NCBI GenBank assembly: GCA_021397835.1 | Contig: JAJFZO010000889.1 | Coordinates: 6,572,001-6,636,000, forward strand | DNA length: 64,000 nucleotides | Direction: 5' to 3' | DNA from: Moringa oleifera | Taxonomy: Eukaryota > Streptophyta > Magnoliopsida > Brassicales > Moringaceae | Shown here: piece by piece, positions 1 through 13,445 of the stretch | Layout: each line of letters begins with the position of its first letter | Position numbering within the stretch: the stretch's first letter is position 1 | Translations under genes and position numbers: made by a program | Notes under the pieces: generated by a model | The model's database searches: none | Told to the model about the DNA's origin: nothing | What the model saw: only the letters and a program-made list of their open reading frames with translations

Positions 1-193
1 TTAACTGAACACCAAATTACCTATACACCCTCAAAATATATAATAGTACACACCTATCCTAGACGCACCCTCGCGGAAACTGCTATTCTTCAACACTGAG
101 GACAAAAGCCCTGAAACTTTCCATTAAGCCAGTCTAGGTTTTAGGCTGTTATTATAATTAAGGTTACAGTTACAACCTTAGTTTAACAAATCA

Positions 194-2240
194 ATGAAAG
201 GAGGGAGGAAGAATCTGAAGAGAGCAGCAGAGGAGCAAAGATTGACCCTTCAAGATGGGCAAAGCATTACGCAGGTAGTGTCTCTCAGAGGATCGAATCT
301 CATTGAGGTAACTTTCGTTTTTTCACTGCACGCTTTTGATTTTATCTGGTAGTTCATAGTCTTTCCTTCGAAAACTTGTTCAAACTGCAACTGGTTTCTT
401 CTTTTCTGCTAGGTTAATTTAGCGTTTAAATTCCCGAGATCTTTTTATCTCATTCATTAGCATAAAAAGATTACCGTTATTAAACGCTTTTAACTGATCT
501 TTTCCCTTCACTGATGAGAAGGGGGGCATGTGTGGGTTATGTTCAAATGCTAGACTGATACCTACTCTTCAAGTAATGTGCCATAAAATTTGACTTATAA
601 CCCACTACTTGTCAGTGGACCATTATATGGAACTATTTGGCATGAAGCAAAACTGGGGCATTGTCTGGCATTGGCAAGTTTGTCTATCTACTTCTTGTAT
701 ATATTCATTGCGGAAGTAATGAGATTTTATGGCCCTAGAGGTCATTGTGTTTATTAGCAAATTGACACTGCATAAGTTAGTTCAATGGTCACATTGACCG
801 TTGTCATCTTTTCTTAATGACCCGGCTGTTCTGTTCTCCACCATGCTACAATATTTCACTTTGCTCTTTCTTGTGTTTTTGGTTTTATGGGTGTGGGCCA
901 AGTTTAAAACTATACAGAATATAAAAAGGAAAAAGAAGATGCGGAGTTGTTCCCTTGCAATGGATTGTTTTGTTTCTTTAAAATAAAATTGTAACTCTGT
1001 TTACACAATATTGCTCATGTATTTGCCCCAAATTCCTACACCTAACAAAAAAAATTTCCCCTTTATGGTGTTATTTACCTCTCTTAAGGTAATGGATGCA
1101 CAGGGAGAGAAATCACTAGCACTCTTTCCAGCTAAATTTCAGAAGAGCATGTGGATAAAACGAGGTTTGTTCTGGTAAACCTGTACCTGGATACTTCATT
1201 CCATAAAACCTTGATCCAAACTGTTTGAGGTTTATCACATGTAAACATATTCGAAAGGCTTAAAGTGGCTGTCTTTGAGATTTTCTCACACATCTGCTTT
1301 ACAGTTATTTATGTATAACTTGGTCTCCTTTTTTCGGCCTGTGCTAAATATGTTTTTCTTTTTTCCTTCTCTTTTTTCTAGATGCTAAATTTGTTTAATT
1401 GCTTCCTTTAGTGTGTTTCTTCCTGGATGGACTATAACTCCAACAGCGGCACTGTATAGATTCATGTTATCCATGATTTGCACCTTTTCTTTCTGATTGC
1501 ATTGATTTTACTATTTAATTTCATTACTTTATCATCCAATCCATAGTAAATTTTTTTTTTTTTTTTTTGCTTGCTGGAAACTAGTTGGTTCAGGAAGTAG
1601 TTGACCGGTAAAGACTGGAGGTTGACCTGACTTTCAGACAGTGGTTTAGTTATTTAATGAATGCCTGATTTCTGCAAAACAGAAAGAGAAATTGTTAAGT
1701 TGTGCTTGTAATTTGCAGGAAGTTTCGTGGTTGTTGACCAAAGCGGAAAGGGGAAGGCCATCGAGTCTGGTAGCAAGGTGACATGTATAGTTTGCCAAGT
1801 TCTCTTTTATGAGCAAGTCCGTGCACTTCAAAAATCTCCAGAATGGTGTGTCTTTTTTTGTCATCTTAGGAAATATTGAAATTTGAGCCATTGGTTCCCT
1901 ATATATTTCCTCTTTATCCTTGTAGGTTCTATATTGAAGTGAACATGGTGCATGCTTTGTAGATTAAATAATTAGATTTCAGCATTGACTGCTGCTTTTA
2001 TATTTTTGTTACCCTTCTGCTTCTACCACAAAATGCAGGCCGGAAGTATTCAAATCAACAAATTTGGATGACACTGGTGGAAGTCTTCAAAGGCACATCT
2101 CCCATCAAGAAGAGAACAAAGAACTCGACTCAAGTGATGACGACGGCCTCCCCCCATTAGAGGCCAATACAAACAGAATCAAGCCTTTTGACTTGCAGGC
2201 TGATGCATCATCAAATTCAGGATCTGATACAGACTTTTGA
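194..2240 (+). CDS. EIF1AD: EIF1AD-like eIF1A/S1-fold RNA-binding protein
   Basis: Four exons: 194-307, 1089-1164, 1719-1845, 2039-2240; all junctions are GT-AG and in phase, giving 172 aa. The ordered blocks QVVSLRGSNLIEV, FPAKFQKSMWIKRGSFVVVD and VRALQKSPEWPEVF align with the eIF1A-like OB fold of animal EIF1AD (there: [45 protein letters not shown]). The tail (about residues 115-172) is acidic and low-complexity (SSDDDGLPPLE, SNSGSDTDF), as in the family. The predicted role is RNA or translation-related binding; EIF1AD is itself poorly characterised. The start is the first ATG of a short basic leader (MKGGRKNLKRAAEEQ). Bases 1-193 upstream hold its presumed promoter. The identification rests on the motif match; the exon model is well supported. 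Confidence 0.9.
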
Positions 2241-3045
2241 AGTAATGGATATGAGCACCATTTATTTTTATCTTTAGGATTACACTAGAGTACAAACGCA
2301 CCATGAGAAAGTGCCTTGATATCTCAAGATGTGTTTTTTAGGATGCAATTTTGTTGGTGTTCAAATTTTGAAGGACAAAATGTAGGAATGTTATGACTTT
2401 TTTCCAGCTTTTGCATTTCAGATATATATTCATGTATATTTCATGTAACTGTATGTTCTCTTTACAACGTCATGGATCCTTCTGAAATTAGTTTGGCATC
2501 CTTTCTCAAAGCTGCACCATCTCCTCCTTATTGAATAATTAAACAATTTAATGTCAATCAAAACATATAGCAACCATATGATAAGCAAAATGAAAACATG
2601 AAGTTGTCAGTGTTGTGAACTTCTAATAAAAATATATAAAAGAACAGTGTTAACTAATTTATGGTTTTGTAGTGTGTTTCATGTTATTTAGTCGTGGAGG
2701 CTCATCAAAAAAATATTTGTTATTTCTACTTATGAATAAATACTAATTGAATTTTGACTTATTTACAACGTCAGTAAAATATTATAACTAAAACTGAATA
2801 GATAATGGGAAAATTGTACAATAGTATCAGACAATTCGAAAAACCACCAGTGCCTTGGCGGGGAGCAGTTGCAAGCTGAGGAACCGCGACACAGAGATCC
2901 ACGTGGCGTCCCGCCCTTCACGTTTTGTCCACGCTGCTCTTTCCTCAGATATCTCCAATTTTCGGGTTTCAAACGTCATTATTCTTCGTGGAAGTGATCT
3001 TTTTGTTGCATCCGTTCAATCACCCTGCTTTAGTCTTCAGTGGCA
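2241..3045. other. Intergenic: 3' end of EIF1AD-like gene, promoter of ABC1 kinase gene
   Basis: No coding potential is seen. The first 400 bases look like 3' untranslated and terminator DNA of the preceding gene; about 2560-2830 is AT-rich. From about 2840 base composition rises towards GC, typical of a plant promoter and 5' leader just upstream of the ATG at 3046. Confidence 0.5.
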
Positions 3046-6000
3046 ATGGCGGTTTCAGCTTTTAGAGGCACTCATCTGCCTTTGCTCCTCTACCCTCAGG
3101 TTCTCTTCCCTCTTTTGGTGGTTACTTAACTCCTATGATTTTTTGAATAAATCAAGCACCATTAATTTTTTGGGCTGATTTTCCTTTTTTCTTTCCAACT
3201 CTTTTTGGGTAGTTGCCCGCAGCTAGAACTATCTCCGGTGGATTTAGGAAGCTGAATGGCAGGAGAATCTCAAAGGGTTTCACACTTTTGGCTCGATACT
3301 CGCAAGCACAGGATCTTTTCTCTTCTCGACTCCAAAGTACTATTCTTTTTCTTTCATTTCCAAATTCATTCTTTGCTTTCTTCATGTTTTGTGTAGGATA
3401 TGCCTGCTACTCTATTCCTTGCCGTATTGAGATAATTTCAGGTTTCCCCTCTTTTGTTGTCTCGGGCACTTTATTTTTAATTATATCAGGATTTCAATTA
3501 GCTTAAATCGTGAAATTTTGTGCCAAGGCATCATCTTTTTTAGGACTTTTGGTTTCTTTGAAGTTGCAATACGCTTGTTGTACCTGATAGATGTGTTCAC
3601 GTGCTTGTTTTTCAAAGTTTATTTGCCCTTTTTCTTTTTTGGGTGGGTGGGGGGGATAAAAGCAAATCTGACGATTCTGCTACAAATAGGATCAGCTCTT
3701 CAATTCAACCTTAAATATGCTATGCAATCGAGGTATGATTAAATTCTTATGTCATCTATTTAATTACAAAGCTAGTCTATAGATGCAATCCTTGACAGGT
3801 ATCTGTTGTGATATTCTAAGTACGATATGGACATGTGTATCAAAGCCTTTTGAATAACTCATTGCTGACTTTTCACTTTATTCATGAAACAGCTACTCTT
3901 AAGTTCGCATGTAGATCCAGGTCCCAAGTTATATAGGGCTGTATTATAACTATTGTGCCAACTGACTTGATTTAGTAGGATCTTGTTCATAGTTTCCTCT
4001 CTGATCTGATGTTCTTTCAAGTAGAACTGTCACTTAAAGTTCACTATGAACTTGCCCCTTCTTAAAGTTTTAGTTGATATCATCTGGCAATATGCTTTGG
4101 GTGCTCATTCAATTAGTGAAGTTTGTTTTGACTTTAGGTAGTATTGAGAACTTGCCCAAACTAGTGGAGGACATTGTCCAGACATCTATAAACACTGGTC
4201 CACGTGGAGCCCTCAGGCTAGCTCAAGGTATTCAAGCATTTGTTGGGGTTGGAGGGGAGTGGCTAGCAAATGTATCGAAGGTCAGTAGATCTGTTTATGT
4301 TGGGTGATCCTTTGTTCTGCTTACTGTGTTTTTATTTTCACTGTCTTCTTGTTTTCTGTATGTGGCTCTCTTCTTTGTTTACTACCAAAATGGGTGTGTC
4401 ATGTGTATGTATGAATTGAGCATTCTTGAAGAGGAGAATGCTGCAATCTTACATCACTATGTGAGATCTTTTTGAATAGTCAGCATGTCTTTTGTTTCTT
4501 GATGAACATCAGGATGGAAAGAATTTGTTGGGTTTTTCTGCTTTCAAGACAGTTCATTTTCTGCTTCTTTTCCCTCTTTTTGTTAAAAATCGTTGCTATA
4601 GTTGTTGACATGTTGGAATATTGGCAATTTAGTTCTTCTGCAATCATTTTGGTAGGTCCAGTACTGTTATTTGATTTTGTCTCTCAGAGTTAATGCGATT
4701 ACATGGGTTAACTGGAACTTGTGAACTAATTGCAGTCCGAAAATGCTTATGCTGGATTACCAGCTCAGATGCAGCTTGGGTTGTTTTCCCCACCTTACTT
4801 AAGGAGATTGTTTGAACGCATGGGAGCAACCTACATTAAATTGGGACAGGTAAGTCTTGAATATTTTGTTTCTGAGTTTTGCTATGACTATGTAGCTATC
4901 GTGGAAAACAAATAATCTATTTCTTTGTTGGCACCTGATTATTGTGTTTTAAGCATCTTAGATATGCTTTAGTAGAGAAGGCGTTGTAGCTTTGTAATAT
5001 CTTTCTCGAAATTGCATATAAATATATCCTTTTATGATTAAGACAAAAATTTTATTTTGATGGCATATGACCCTCCATCAATCTTCTTTGTTGCAAACTT
5101 TGATATCCTATTGCTTTATATTCTTGCATTTTGCTAGTTCATAGCATCGGCACCTACATTGTTCCCTCCAGAATATGTTCAGGAATTCCAGAACTGCTTC
5201 GACAGAGCTCCTACAGTTCCTTTTGAAGACATTCAAATGATCTTGCGTGAGGAGTTAGGGAGACCAATTGATGGTGTTTATGAATATGTTGACCCTACAC
5301 CAATAGCCTCAGCCTCAATAGCACAGGTATTTATTCATCCTATCCTCACTTTCTTTTACTCTGTCATTTTCTTGAATAAAGTAATTTTTACTGCTATTCA
5401 TTAGAATTGCTTATACCATTCCTAGGTTCATGGTGCCAAGCTCAGAGGCTCCCAAGAAGATGTGGTTATAAAGGTTTTGAAACCTGGAATAGAGGATATT
5501 TTAGTGGCAGATTTGAACTTTGTTTACATTGTTGCTCGCATATTGGAGTTTTTGAATCCAGAACTCAGCCGTAGTTCACTGGTAATGTGTTGACTGCATT
5601 TCAAATTTGTGGCTAATATATATGCTTATTTTGGATTAAAAGTTTAAGTGACTTCATGATTTATTTGACTGCTGCGGCAGCTTTTGATTCAGCATTTACT
5701 TACATTTTGATTAGTATAAATCAGTCCAGAAAATACAAAAGTTAGGACAAGTGCTAGCATTCCTCTAAAATTTTCACATACATAACATATTTGCCAAAAT
5801 AGTGGCATCATAGACCTTGTGGTAACTTTGATCTCTTGTTGTGTATAAGGAAAAGAAAAATGCGTTTGGTGTATTCTCATTGTTCACACAGCACTTTAAC
5901 AATTACACATTTTTCTTGTGCAATTGTGCTATCAAGAAGTTTCTACTATAATGTCACTCTTTCTGCAGGTCGGTATTGTCAAAGACATTCGTGAGTCCAT

Positions 6001-9000
6001 GCTTGAAGAAGTTGACTTTTATAAGGAGGCTGCAAACATTGAGTCATTTCGGAGATATCTGGAAAACATGGGACTGACAAAGCAGGCTACAGCTCCAAAA
6101 GTGTATCAGCACTGCAGCAGCCGACGAGTTCTCACCATGCAGAGGCTATACGGAGTTCCTCTCACTGACTTGGACTCTATTAGTTCTCTTGTCTCTAGTC
6201 CAGAAAGCAGCCTTATTACCGCCCTAAACGTGTGGTAAGATATCTATGATTGAATCCCTGTAAGGTTTCTGTGCCTATGAAGTAATGGTGTTCCACAAAA
6301 AGAATTAAGTGACATGTCATGAAATTTATCTGCAGGTTTGGTAGTTTGCTTGCTTGTGAAACCTTCCATGCCGATGTACATGCAGGCAATTTATGGCTTC
6401 TGCGTGATGGTCGAATTGGCTTTCTTGATTTTGGTAAGTATTATCTTCTGGCACCATTGAATTGATGGTCAAATGTAGCTCTTGACTTTTTCAAGGATAT
6501 TCATCAGTTCTTGATGAAATTATTTGTAGGGTTTTTACAATGTTGAAAAGACTGATCCATATGATCGGATATAGCTATAATTAGCATTTGATGAACTCTC
6601 GTAAAGTTGTGAAGTTGTTATCACTTCTGAGCTGACAACTGGCAGGCATCTTTTAGGAAACTGTTTTGAGGAATCACATCAATAAATTTTGTAGCTCCAG
6701 CCTGCAAGTGCTTGTGAATTAGTTCACTTATGATTACAATCCAATGCCAATGATAAAGCAATCACATTATTATTCATTTACAGGGATTGTTGGACGAATA
6801 TCCCCAAAAACATGGGCGGCTATGGAGGAATTTTTGGCGTCTATTGCAACTGAAGAATATGAACTAATGGCATCTTCCTTGATTGAAATGGGAGCCACAA
6901 ACAAAGATGTTGATGCCAAGGCCTTTGCAAGAGACTTGGGAAAAATATTTTCATCTATACAGGCAAGCAATATAACTTTGCAAGACACCCCATTTTCTGT
7001 TCAAAGTTTAAACTATGACCCATTTCTTAACATGCTGTCATTGGTGAGGAAAGTCTGTCTGCCTTCGTGAACCAAAGGGGCATTACAATAAAATACTGAT
7101 TCTGGATGATAGAAGCTTGAAGCAAAGAGAACTTACGAATGCTCTATTCATTAGCACATTGTGTAGAAGTAAGGAAGTACAGCATGCAATTTTGTCAAAC
7201 GTTTGACGTTTTGAGTTGAACTTCAGAGCAGATATGGTTAAACAATCAAAAGCATGGAAAGTATAACCCTTTAGGAAGACCAGAGCTAGGACAAGTTATG
7301 TGCTAGTAAGAAAACTCCAAGAATTGTTGGATAACTGGCAAGTTGAATGAATTGAATGAGATGATTGAAACTATTAGTAAGAACACTTTTTGCCGAAGGG
7401 ATATGAGTGCGGAAAAAGTCAAACTTTTTTTTTTAGCAGAAACAAAATAATGTGTAGATCTACTGGCCCCAAAGGGGTGCAATCCGTTACATGTGGTTCT
7501 AACAATTTAGTAATTCTATGAGGTCAGTTACAAAGTAAACTCCTGATCCACAGAAACTCAGCACTCTAATTGAACTCACTAAGTATCGCAAGTGATTTTT
7601 TTACGTTGCCAAAATCGCTCTTATTTCTCTCTTGTCAAATAGCCCAAAACATTAAGTGAGGGATCATCCTCATCAGTCTACTCTTAACTTTCTGCACCCA
7701 CTGATCCTGCACTTGCCCATGACAGACCCATTAATTGCAGTATTGCTCGCCGTACCTTTGCAGTCCACCTGCAGCCCAACAGTAGGTGGTACACTGTCTT
7801 TTCTTGCTCCTTACATAGAAAACACTGATTTGCCACCTTCTTTCCTCAGGTTGTCTATCATTAGTATCTTCCCTTTCACTGCTTTTCAAGTGAAAAAGGC
7901 AATGTTCAGGGGAACTTTGGCCCTCTAACTCTGCCTCCAAGGACACCCGGTTCCTTCCTCACCCCACAGATCTCCTTACAATATGATCTAGCAGTAAAGT
8001 TTTTGCTTTCCCCATTATTCAACTTCCAAACAACTGTGTCCTCTATGTTATACTCTACGCAGATACTCTGAATTCTGGCATACATTCTTCAATCTGCCGA
8101 CGGAAAAGTCAGATGACTGGTAAGAAAAGCCCTCGAACCCCTTGATGGTTGGCTGTTCGAGTAATTTGAATGAGAATTGGCAATTTCCCTTTCAATGTTT
8201 CTGGCAACATGTGTACCTGTAATTATAATGGAAAATAAAATTCCAATTTACCGATGTTAACTATTTAGACTTTTCAGAGACTCAATTCCAGGGCTTAACA
8301 AAAAATCATTTCGAGTTTAATAAACTTGAGCCCGAGAGAGTATGAATTGAGCTACCCTGATAGGCAGCTATGCACTTTCAATATTTGTGGACTGCATTTA
8401 GCTTACAGTAGCTTAAGGTTCCTTGTTTCTGACGTCTGTATTCTAAATCAAATCTTTAGTTTTATCTATGTAGGACCTGGACACAGAGATAGTTGTAGCC
8501 ACAGCCAGGGGAACAACCACAGGTGCAACTGCTGTTTCTGCTAATCTAGTTGTTGATGAAAGGCAGATGAATGCTCTTTTCCTTGATGTGGTAAGCTTTT
8601 CCCTTTTTAGTTGCCTAGTAACTCCAATGACCGAAGGTTGTGAAGCAATATTTGACTCAGCCTATCTGTTAGAAAACCATTTATTTTTTCATGACAGTAG
8701 GACAGACATTATATATATGATGAAACATCTAAAACCCGTGAAGCAGACAACCACACTACCGGGGGGATTGAGATAGCAGCTCAACGTCCAAATTTATGTA
8801 AACGAAGTGTCCCTAGAATCGACTTGAGAGAATATTGAGACTCCTAGAACGCCATCAATTAGTTTGTTGTCTGTAGATGTGCTGCTGCACAATGTTTTAC
8901 TACTTTTATAACCTATAGCTGTCAGAGCAGAAACAGAGAAAATAGAAGGTTTTGAAGCATGTAGAGGTGTGCTGCTTTTCATTCATAAGAGGGATTTAAC

Positions 9001-9549
9001 ATTTACTGTTTATTTTGTTAATTTTTTAGCAATGTAAAATTGTGAGAACTTATCAGTTAAGAATACTTGCAGCAGGTGTTCTAGTATAAAATATAGGTCC
9101 CTATCCCTGGTACCAAAATGAATAAAGAGGTATCACCAGCCTACCTGGTCAAACTTTTTGACCTGTAATGCAACATTCGTTTTGCTTAACTCAATGAAAA
9201 CGATATGAACGAGGGCAGAGTGCAACCCATGAATGACAGTTCTGTAAAATGGAAGTTTTTACTTCAGAGTAAGTTTCAAATTATACCTGACATGAAGATT
9301 TCAATGGATCTGCACTCTGATATTCTACTATCTACCATCCCATTCTGATAGTTTTGGTCTTTTTCACAGGTTCGGGTTAGTGAGTCGTATGGACTGAAAT
9401 TTCCTAGGGAGTTTGCACTTCTCATGAAACAACTTCTGTATTTTGACCGGTATACTAGGTTGTTGGCCCCCAGTTTGAACATGCTTCAAGACCAGAGGAT
9501 CTCCATTGTGGCTAATCGGAGAAACAGCTATAGGAACAGCTTCAACTGA
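3046..9549 (+). CDS. ABC1/UbiB-family (ADCK-like) atypical protein kinase, probably plastidial
   Basis: Eleven exons: 3046-3099, 3213-3336, 4138-4280, 4736-4849, 5138-5326, 5426-5581, 5969-6234, 6336-6433, 6784-6962, 8474-8590, 9370-9549; 539 aa. ABC1 landmarks appear in order: KLGQ (142-145), the alanine-rich loop [11 protein letters not shown] (about 200-210), the VIK lysine (K224), the [12 protein letters not shown] segment (272-283), catalytic HADVHAGN (D362) and the FLDFG metal-binding motif (D380). The N-terminus is basic, Ser/Arg-rich and lacks acidic residues, like a transit peptide; location is inferred. Plant ABC1Ks act in prenyl-quinone and lipid metabolism of plastids or mitochondria. 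The C-terminal block [21 protein letters not shown] is family-typical. Intron 9 (6963-8473) starts with GC (CAG|GCAAGC), and its length comes partly from a LINE relic. The exact paralogue is not assigned. Confidence 0.93.
7423..8100 (-). mobile_element. 5'-truncated, decayed LINE (non-LTR retrotransposon) in an ABC1 kinase intron
   Basis: The minus strand reads as the C-terminal end of a plant LINE reverse transcriptase: [12 protein letters not shown] (about 8040-8005), then a [17 protein letters not shown] segment, then the zf-RVT zinc finger CFLC-x-H-x4-C ([14 protein letters not shown], about 7825-7770) followed by [12 protein letters not shown]. It is broken by at least one stop (in place of the usual Trp) and one frameshift. 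The 3' end carries an A-tract (T-run 7424-7434 on the + strand). Near-identical flanks, CGGAAAAAGTCA at 7410 and CGGAAAAGTCA at 8101, look like a target-site duplication. The insertion opposes the host gene and lies inside the GC-AG intron 6963-8473. The element boundaries are inferred from these flanks. Confidence 0.75.
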
Positions 9550-10744
9550 TTAAGACAAATATGTATAGGTTACTGATGACTCTGCTAGTTGGAAATTTAC
9601 TTTTTCCCCTCTTTTCGGTTCTTTTGTTGTTGTTATTGTTATGTATAATTGAGTAGAAGATGTACTGCAAAGTTGGTGACTTGGAGTTATACACTTGACT
9701 AGAGACATTAGGAAGCAAGAAACAGATGAAGTCTATGCAGAGCAGGAAAATGCATTACTGTTTACTGATATATGAGCATTCCTTCCTGGAAACAAGTCTC
9801 TTAGTTGTAATTGTAGTTATTGTAGACGCCAGAGAACTGTGTAGTGGTTTATTGTCATCACCACCAAATAGGATTTCGTCACTTTTGTTCCACGATGGAG
9901 ATGATCAGGTTGGCATTGGGCAGCTAGGATGGACTTCTGATGTTTTCTTACTTGTTATTGACATTGCTAATGAATTAACATCAAGCATGGCTTTAAGTTA
10001 AATTCCTCTTCCATATAATCATGCTGAATGTCTCTGATGCCTAGTTGATCTATTGAGTTCTAAAATCTGAGTTTGTTGTCTGAAGAATTTTATGCATAGT
10101 CAGCTATAGCCAGAATGATTTTAATTCTCTTTTTTTCTCATTTCCTGCTCAAGGAAATGGTCTAATTACCCTTCTCAGCGGAAGTACCAATGACTCTCAA
10201 TGTTTTGCTTCTCCAACTTGAGACATTTTGAACATGGGTTTTGCTGCATCATCCCTGCTGAGGTAAAGCTGACATGATAAAACATCTGGTCCAACTTTGC
10301 AAGGAACGAAAGGGCTCAAGGATTGTTCTGTCTCCTTATAGATGGCTTAATTTGTCTACATTACTAGTCACCAAATAGACATAAGAAGCTGCAAAATTCA
10401 TTATTAATGAACAATACAAATAAACAAATAGAATTGGAGAGCTTCTACAGTGAATACCCACCTGTACATGCAAATGCAAAACTTATTTCACTTCATCTAT
10501 AGGTTCCACTCCTTTGGCAGTATGAAACTTCAAGAAAGAATGAGACTTCATAATAAACCTTTGAAAAAACCCACCTATGTGACTCGTTTCTTTTATCTCC
10601 AGACACTTAAATCAAGCCCTGTTTGTTTCCCCAACGCATGAATAGTTCAGTCTCTAGCAAGAGACCTTAACTTTTTGGTTTGATAATAGCCCAAGGAGCA
10701 GCTGATTACCTCAGTCTGCATCCGATATTATGAGAAACAAGCTT
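9550..10744. other. Convergent intergenic: two 3' ends
   Basis: Lies between the stop of the ABC1 kinase gene (+) and the stop of the EDR4-like gene (-). An open frame at 9726-10001 (+) has no recognisable domain and is probably 3' untranslated sequence. Nothing else is supported. Confidence 0.5.
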
Positions 10745-13445
10745 TCAGTTCTCTGAGAACAGATTTTTCCCTGGATGGCATGAGCTTCTCCCTGAAGCAG
10801 ACCATTCAGACCCTTTTATCACTTGGCTTGGTGAAGAATAACCCATGAGTCGGTGAAGTGGTGAACCTCTTGGTGGGACCAGCTCCTCAATTTCAGAGGA
10901 TACTTTCTCTGGTTTCCATGAATTGAAGGAAGACCCAGTAGATTCAAGTAGTTCCCTTCTAGTCTTATACTTGTTTTTGGACTGCTTCAAAGAAAGCTCT
11001 CCTCTTTGTCTGAGAGTCCCAGAAGAATCAGATGACACATTCTTAGCATCTTCATTACCCTGGAAATTCTGAACTGGAGCAAGGGAAATAGGATCTCCAT
11101 CAGTCGAGCAGCTTTTACCAAAAGAGAGCCCATAATCATCAGAATATGACACAGGATCAGCATGCGGACGATCATATTCACTGGATGTTGATGCCAAATT
11201 CCTATTATTAGTAGTATCAGTATGATCATTCACATTTCTTGGCTCGGGTTCTACAGCATGTGGTGTACATGGAGCAATATGAGTTCTGTTTTCAAGTGAA
11301 AACTTAAGAACCTCTGAACAAGCACCACATCTGAGCCGGTGGGACCTTCTCCTAAAGAGGAGAAAGTCAGCAGGCAATTGTAGTGGTTTCAAGCAACAAT
11401 AACAAGTAATGAAAGGGGCTCCACCAGCTGTAGGCCTGAGATGTCTCTTAACTACATGTGGTCTCTCCCTTAACTGTTTCCCCTCATGATCTCTATGCCT
11501 CTGATTTGCAGCCTTCATCTCATGGCGCCACCTAGCAAACTCAGAATCCATGTATCTTTTGGGGCTTGAAGGACAGGAGCTATACGAGTTGTAACAATTG
11601 TGACCAAGATGGACCTTACAATATCCTTTATCATGCCTAATGACAGGCATAGGCAACTGTGCTGAACACTGCCAATCTTGGGGATGGCAACACAAACATG
11701 AGGGATCAACTTGGTGTCTACCGTTTGTTGGCCCTCCTGAGAAAGGTCTCCCTGAAAATTCACTCACTTGGGCCATGCTACTTCCCAGCCCTAGATTTCC
11801 ATGATACCTGGGATAATTGAAGTCATGATATTGCTGCTCAAGTGCCTCGTAGTCATAGTAGATTGGAGAATGTTTTCCCTTCCAACTGGCACCAGCACAA
11901 TCCTTTCCACTTGGCTTTGCCCTCAGGAAGTTTGTTTTGTTAAGTTGATCCTGCAGTTCATAAACCATCCTTAACAGATCCAACCGGTCTTGTCCAGCAT
12001 ACTCAGACATTTCAATTGAGTGGATGCCTGAGCCACAGTGGAACTCATTTTCAAATTGACTGAAAGCACCACCACTTTCATATGCAGCAGAGGAACCCCT
12101 AGTAAAGAGATGACCTTGAGACTGATATTCATCTCCCTGTAGTCCTGACCATTTTCTAATTGGATGGCCAAGTCTGCTGGGTTTTAACAATTCATCTTGA
12201 TCCCACTGGCCGCATTTCATGGCATAATCTTTCTTGCCGGGCAAAGGCGACGAAAAATTTCCAGCCTGCTTTTGCATTTTAGGATTGTTACTTATTGGGC
12301 AATTCATCAGAGATTTGTCCTTTCTAAGCATTTGCTCAGGAAGACCAAACCCAGCATTTCCATAAGTCTTTTCACAAGAATGCATCTGTTGGTCATGGAA
12401 CTGATCATCCCTTCCATCATAAGAAGAGACACTGCCATCATAAGCTTGAGAACTTCTGGTTGTGGGAGATTTAGACAAATATTCAAGTGTACTACTGAGC
12501 TCAGAGCTGGGACTGAAAAAATCTGTAGTATCAAGCGTATCCGTAGACATCACATGGTCCAAGACACAGTGAGCCCTTTTCTGAGGTTGCTCTGGCTGTT
12601 TATTAGGAGAAAAGACAAGAATATCAGCTGGAATGCTTTCCCTTGCTGGCATATGAGCAGTAACAACCAAATTGCTCTCTCTTGTAGCCACTAGTAGTTT
12701 ATCAGCACTTAAGCTTCCGAAGTTAGAATCACTGCTGTTGTCTACTTCTGATTCTGCTCCTGCTAGCACAGTGCTCTCATCATTTACCTCAACTTCTGAA
12801 TTTGCAGGTCCTAATGGTGAAAGCTCTTCATTTTCTTGAGCAAGCTCAGTTGACAAACCGGCTTTATTGATAATTCCAGAATCTTCAATATTGCTAACCC
12901 AAGATTCATATTGTTGACTGTCATTTTTGGTTAAGTTCATAACACCATCCTGCTCACTACTGCAATCTATAGATTCATTTTGACTCCTACCATTCTTTTC
13001 ATCCAAAGAACGTTCTCCAGAGGAAGGAAGAACTGTGTCATGACTTGAGCTGCTAGTTTCTTTATACTCAGACACATGATCTGATTCATCCTTAGTCTGA
13101 ATAGCACCTGTTTCATTCAAGTCAGATGTACTTTTCGCATCGACTTTTCGATTCTTTGCTGCATCAAGGAAGAGAATGAAAAATAAACAAACCACTTTGA
13201 TTATGAAATTGAATGATACTCCTCCAAAAGGAAGATAAAGAACAAGAAGAAAACAAAGCATCAAAACAAAGTTTGTGGCGATGGACTAGCTACGACAAGT
13301 TTCTCATACTTAAAAGATAATTACCTAGCAGAACCGTGTCACATCCACCACACTTGTACAAAGGAACATCTGCTAGTTCTGGAAGAACCTTTCGACATTT
13401 AGGACATCTGACTAGTCGAACTTTAGGAGTCAATCCACTGGGCAT
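10745..13445 (-). CDS. EDR4-like protein with N-terminal and C-terminal zinc ribbons (PF11331-type)
   Basis: Two coding exons: 13445-13325 and 13158-10745 (intron 13324-13159 GT-AG); 844 aa. The N-terminus MPSGLTPKVRLVRCPKCRK... carries a four-cysteine ribbon, C14-x2-C17 and C32-x2-C35 (CPKC, CGGC). A second ribbon (CYCC ... LRCGACSEVLKFS, roughly residues 620-660) matches the plant 'probable zinc-ribbon' domain of the ENHANCED DISEASE RESISTANCE 4 family. Between them lies a long Ser/Asn/Asp-rich, probably disordered region with the family block RLDLLRMVYELQDQLNKT and a QQYHDFNYPRYHG stretch. EDR4 in Arabidopsis modulates EDR1-dependent, salicylate-linked resistance to powdery mildew; function here is by analogy. 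The start is the only ATG placing the first ribbon in frame. The family call is solid, orthology to EDR4 itself less so. Confidence 0.86.

Noticed and set aside
5296..5330. Apparent loss of the AAAS motif in the ABC1 kinase (reads ASAS)
   Set aside because: [11 protein letters not shown] is a normal variant in the UbiB/ABC1 family, not a defect.
9726..10001. 91-codon ORF after the ABC1 kinase stop
   Set aside because: Sits where the 3' untranslated region is expected and has no recognisable domain.
12197..12694. 165-codon + strand ORF
   Set aside because: It lies wholly antisense to the EDR4-like coding exon and has no domain; a shadow frame.
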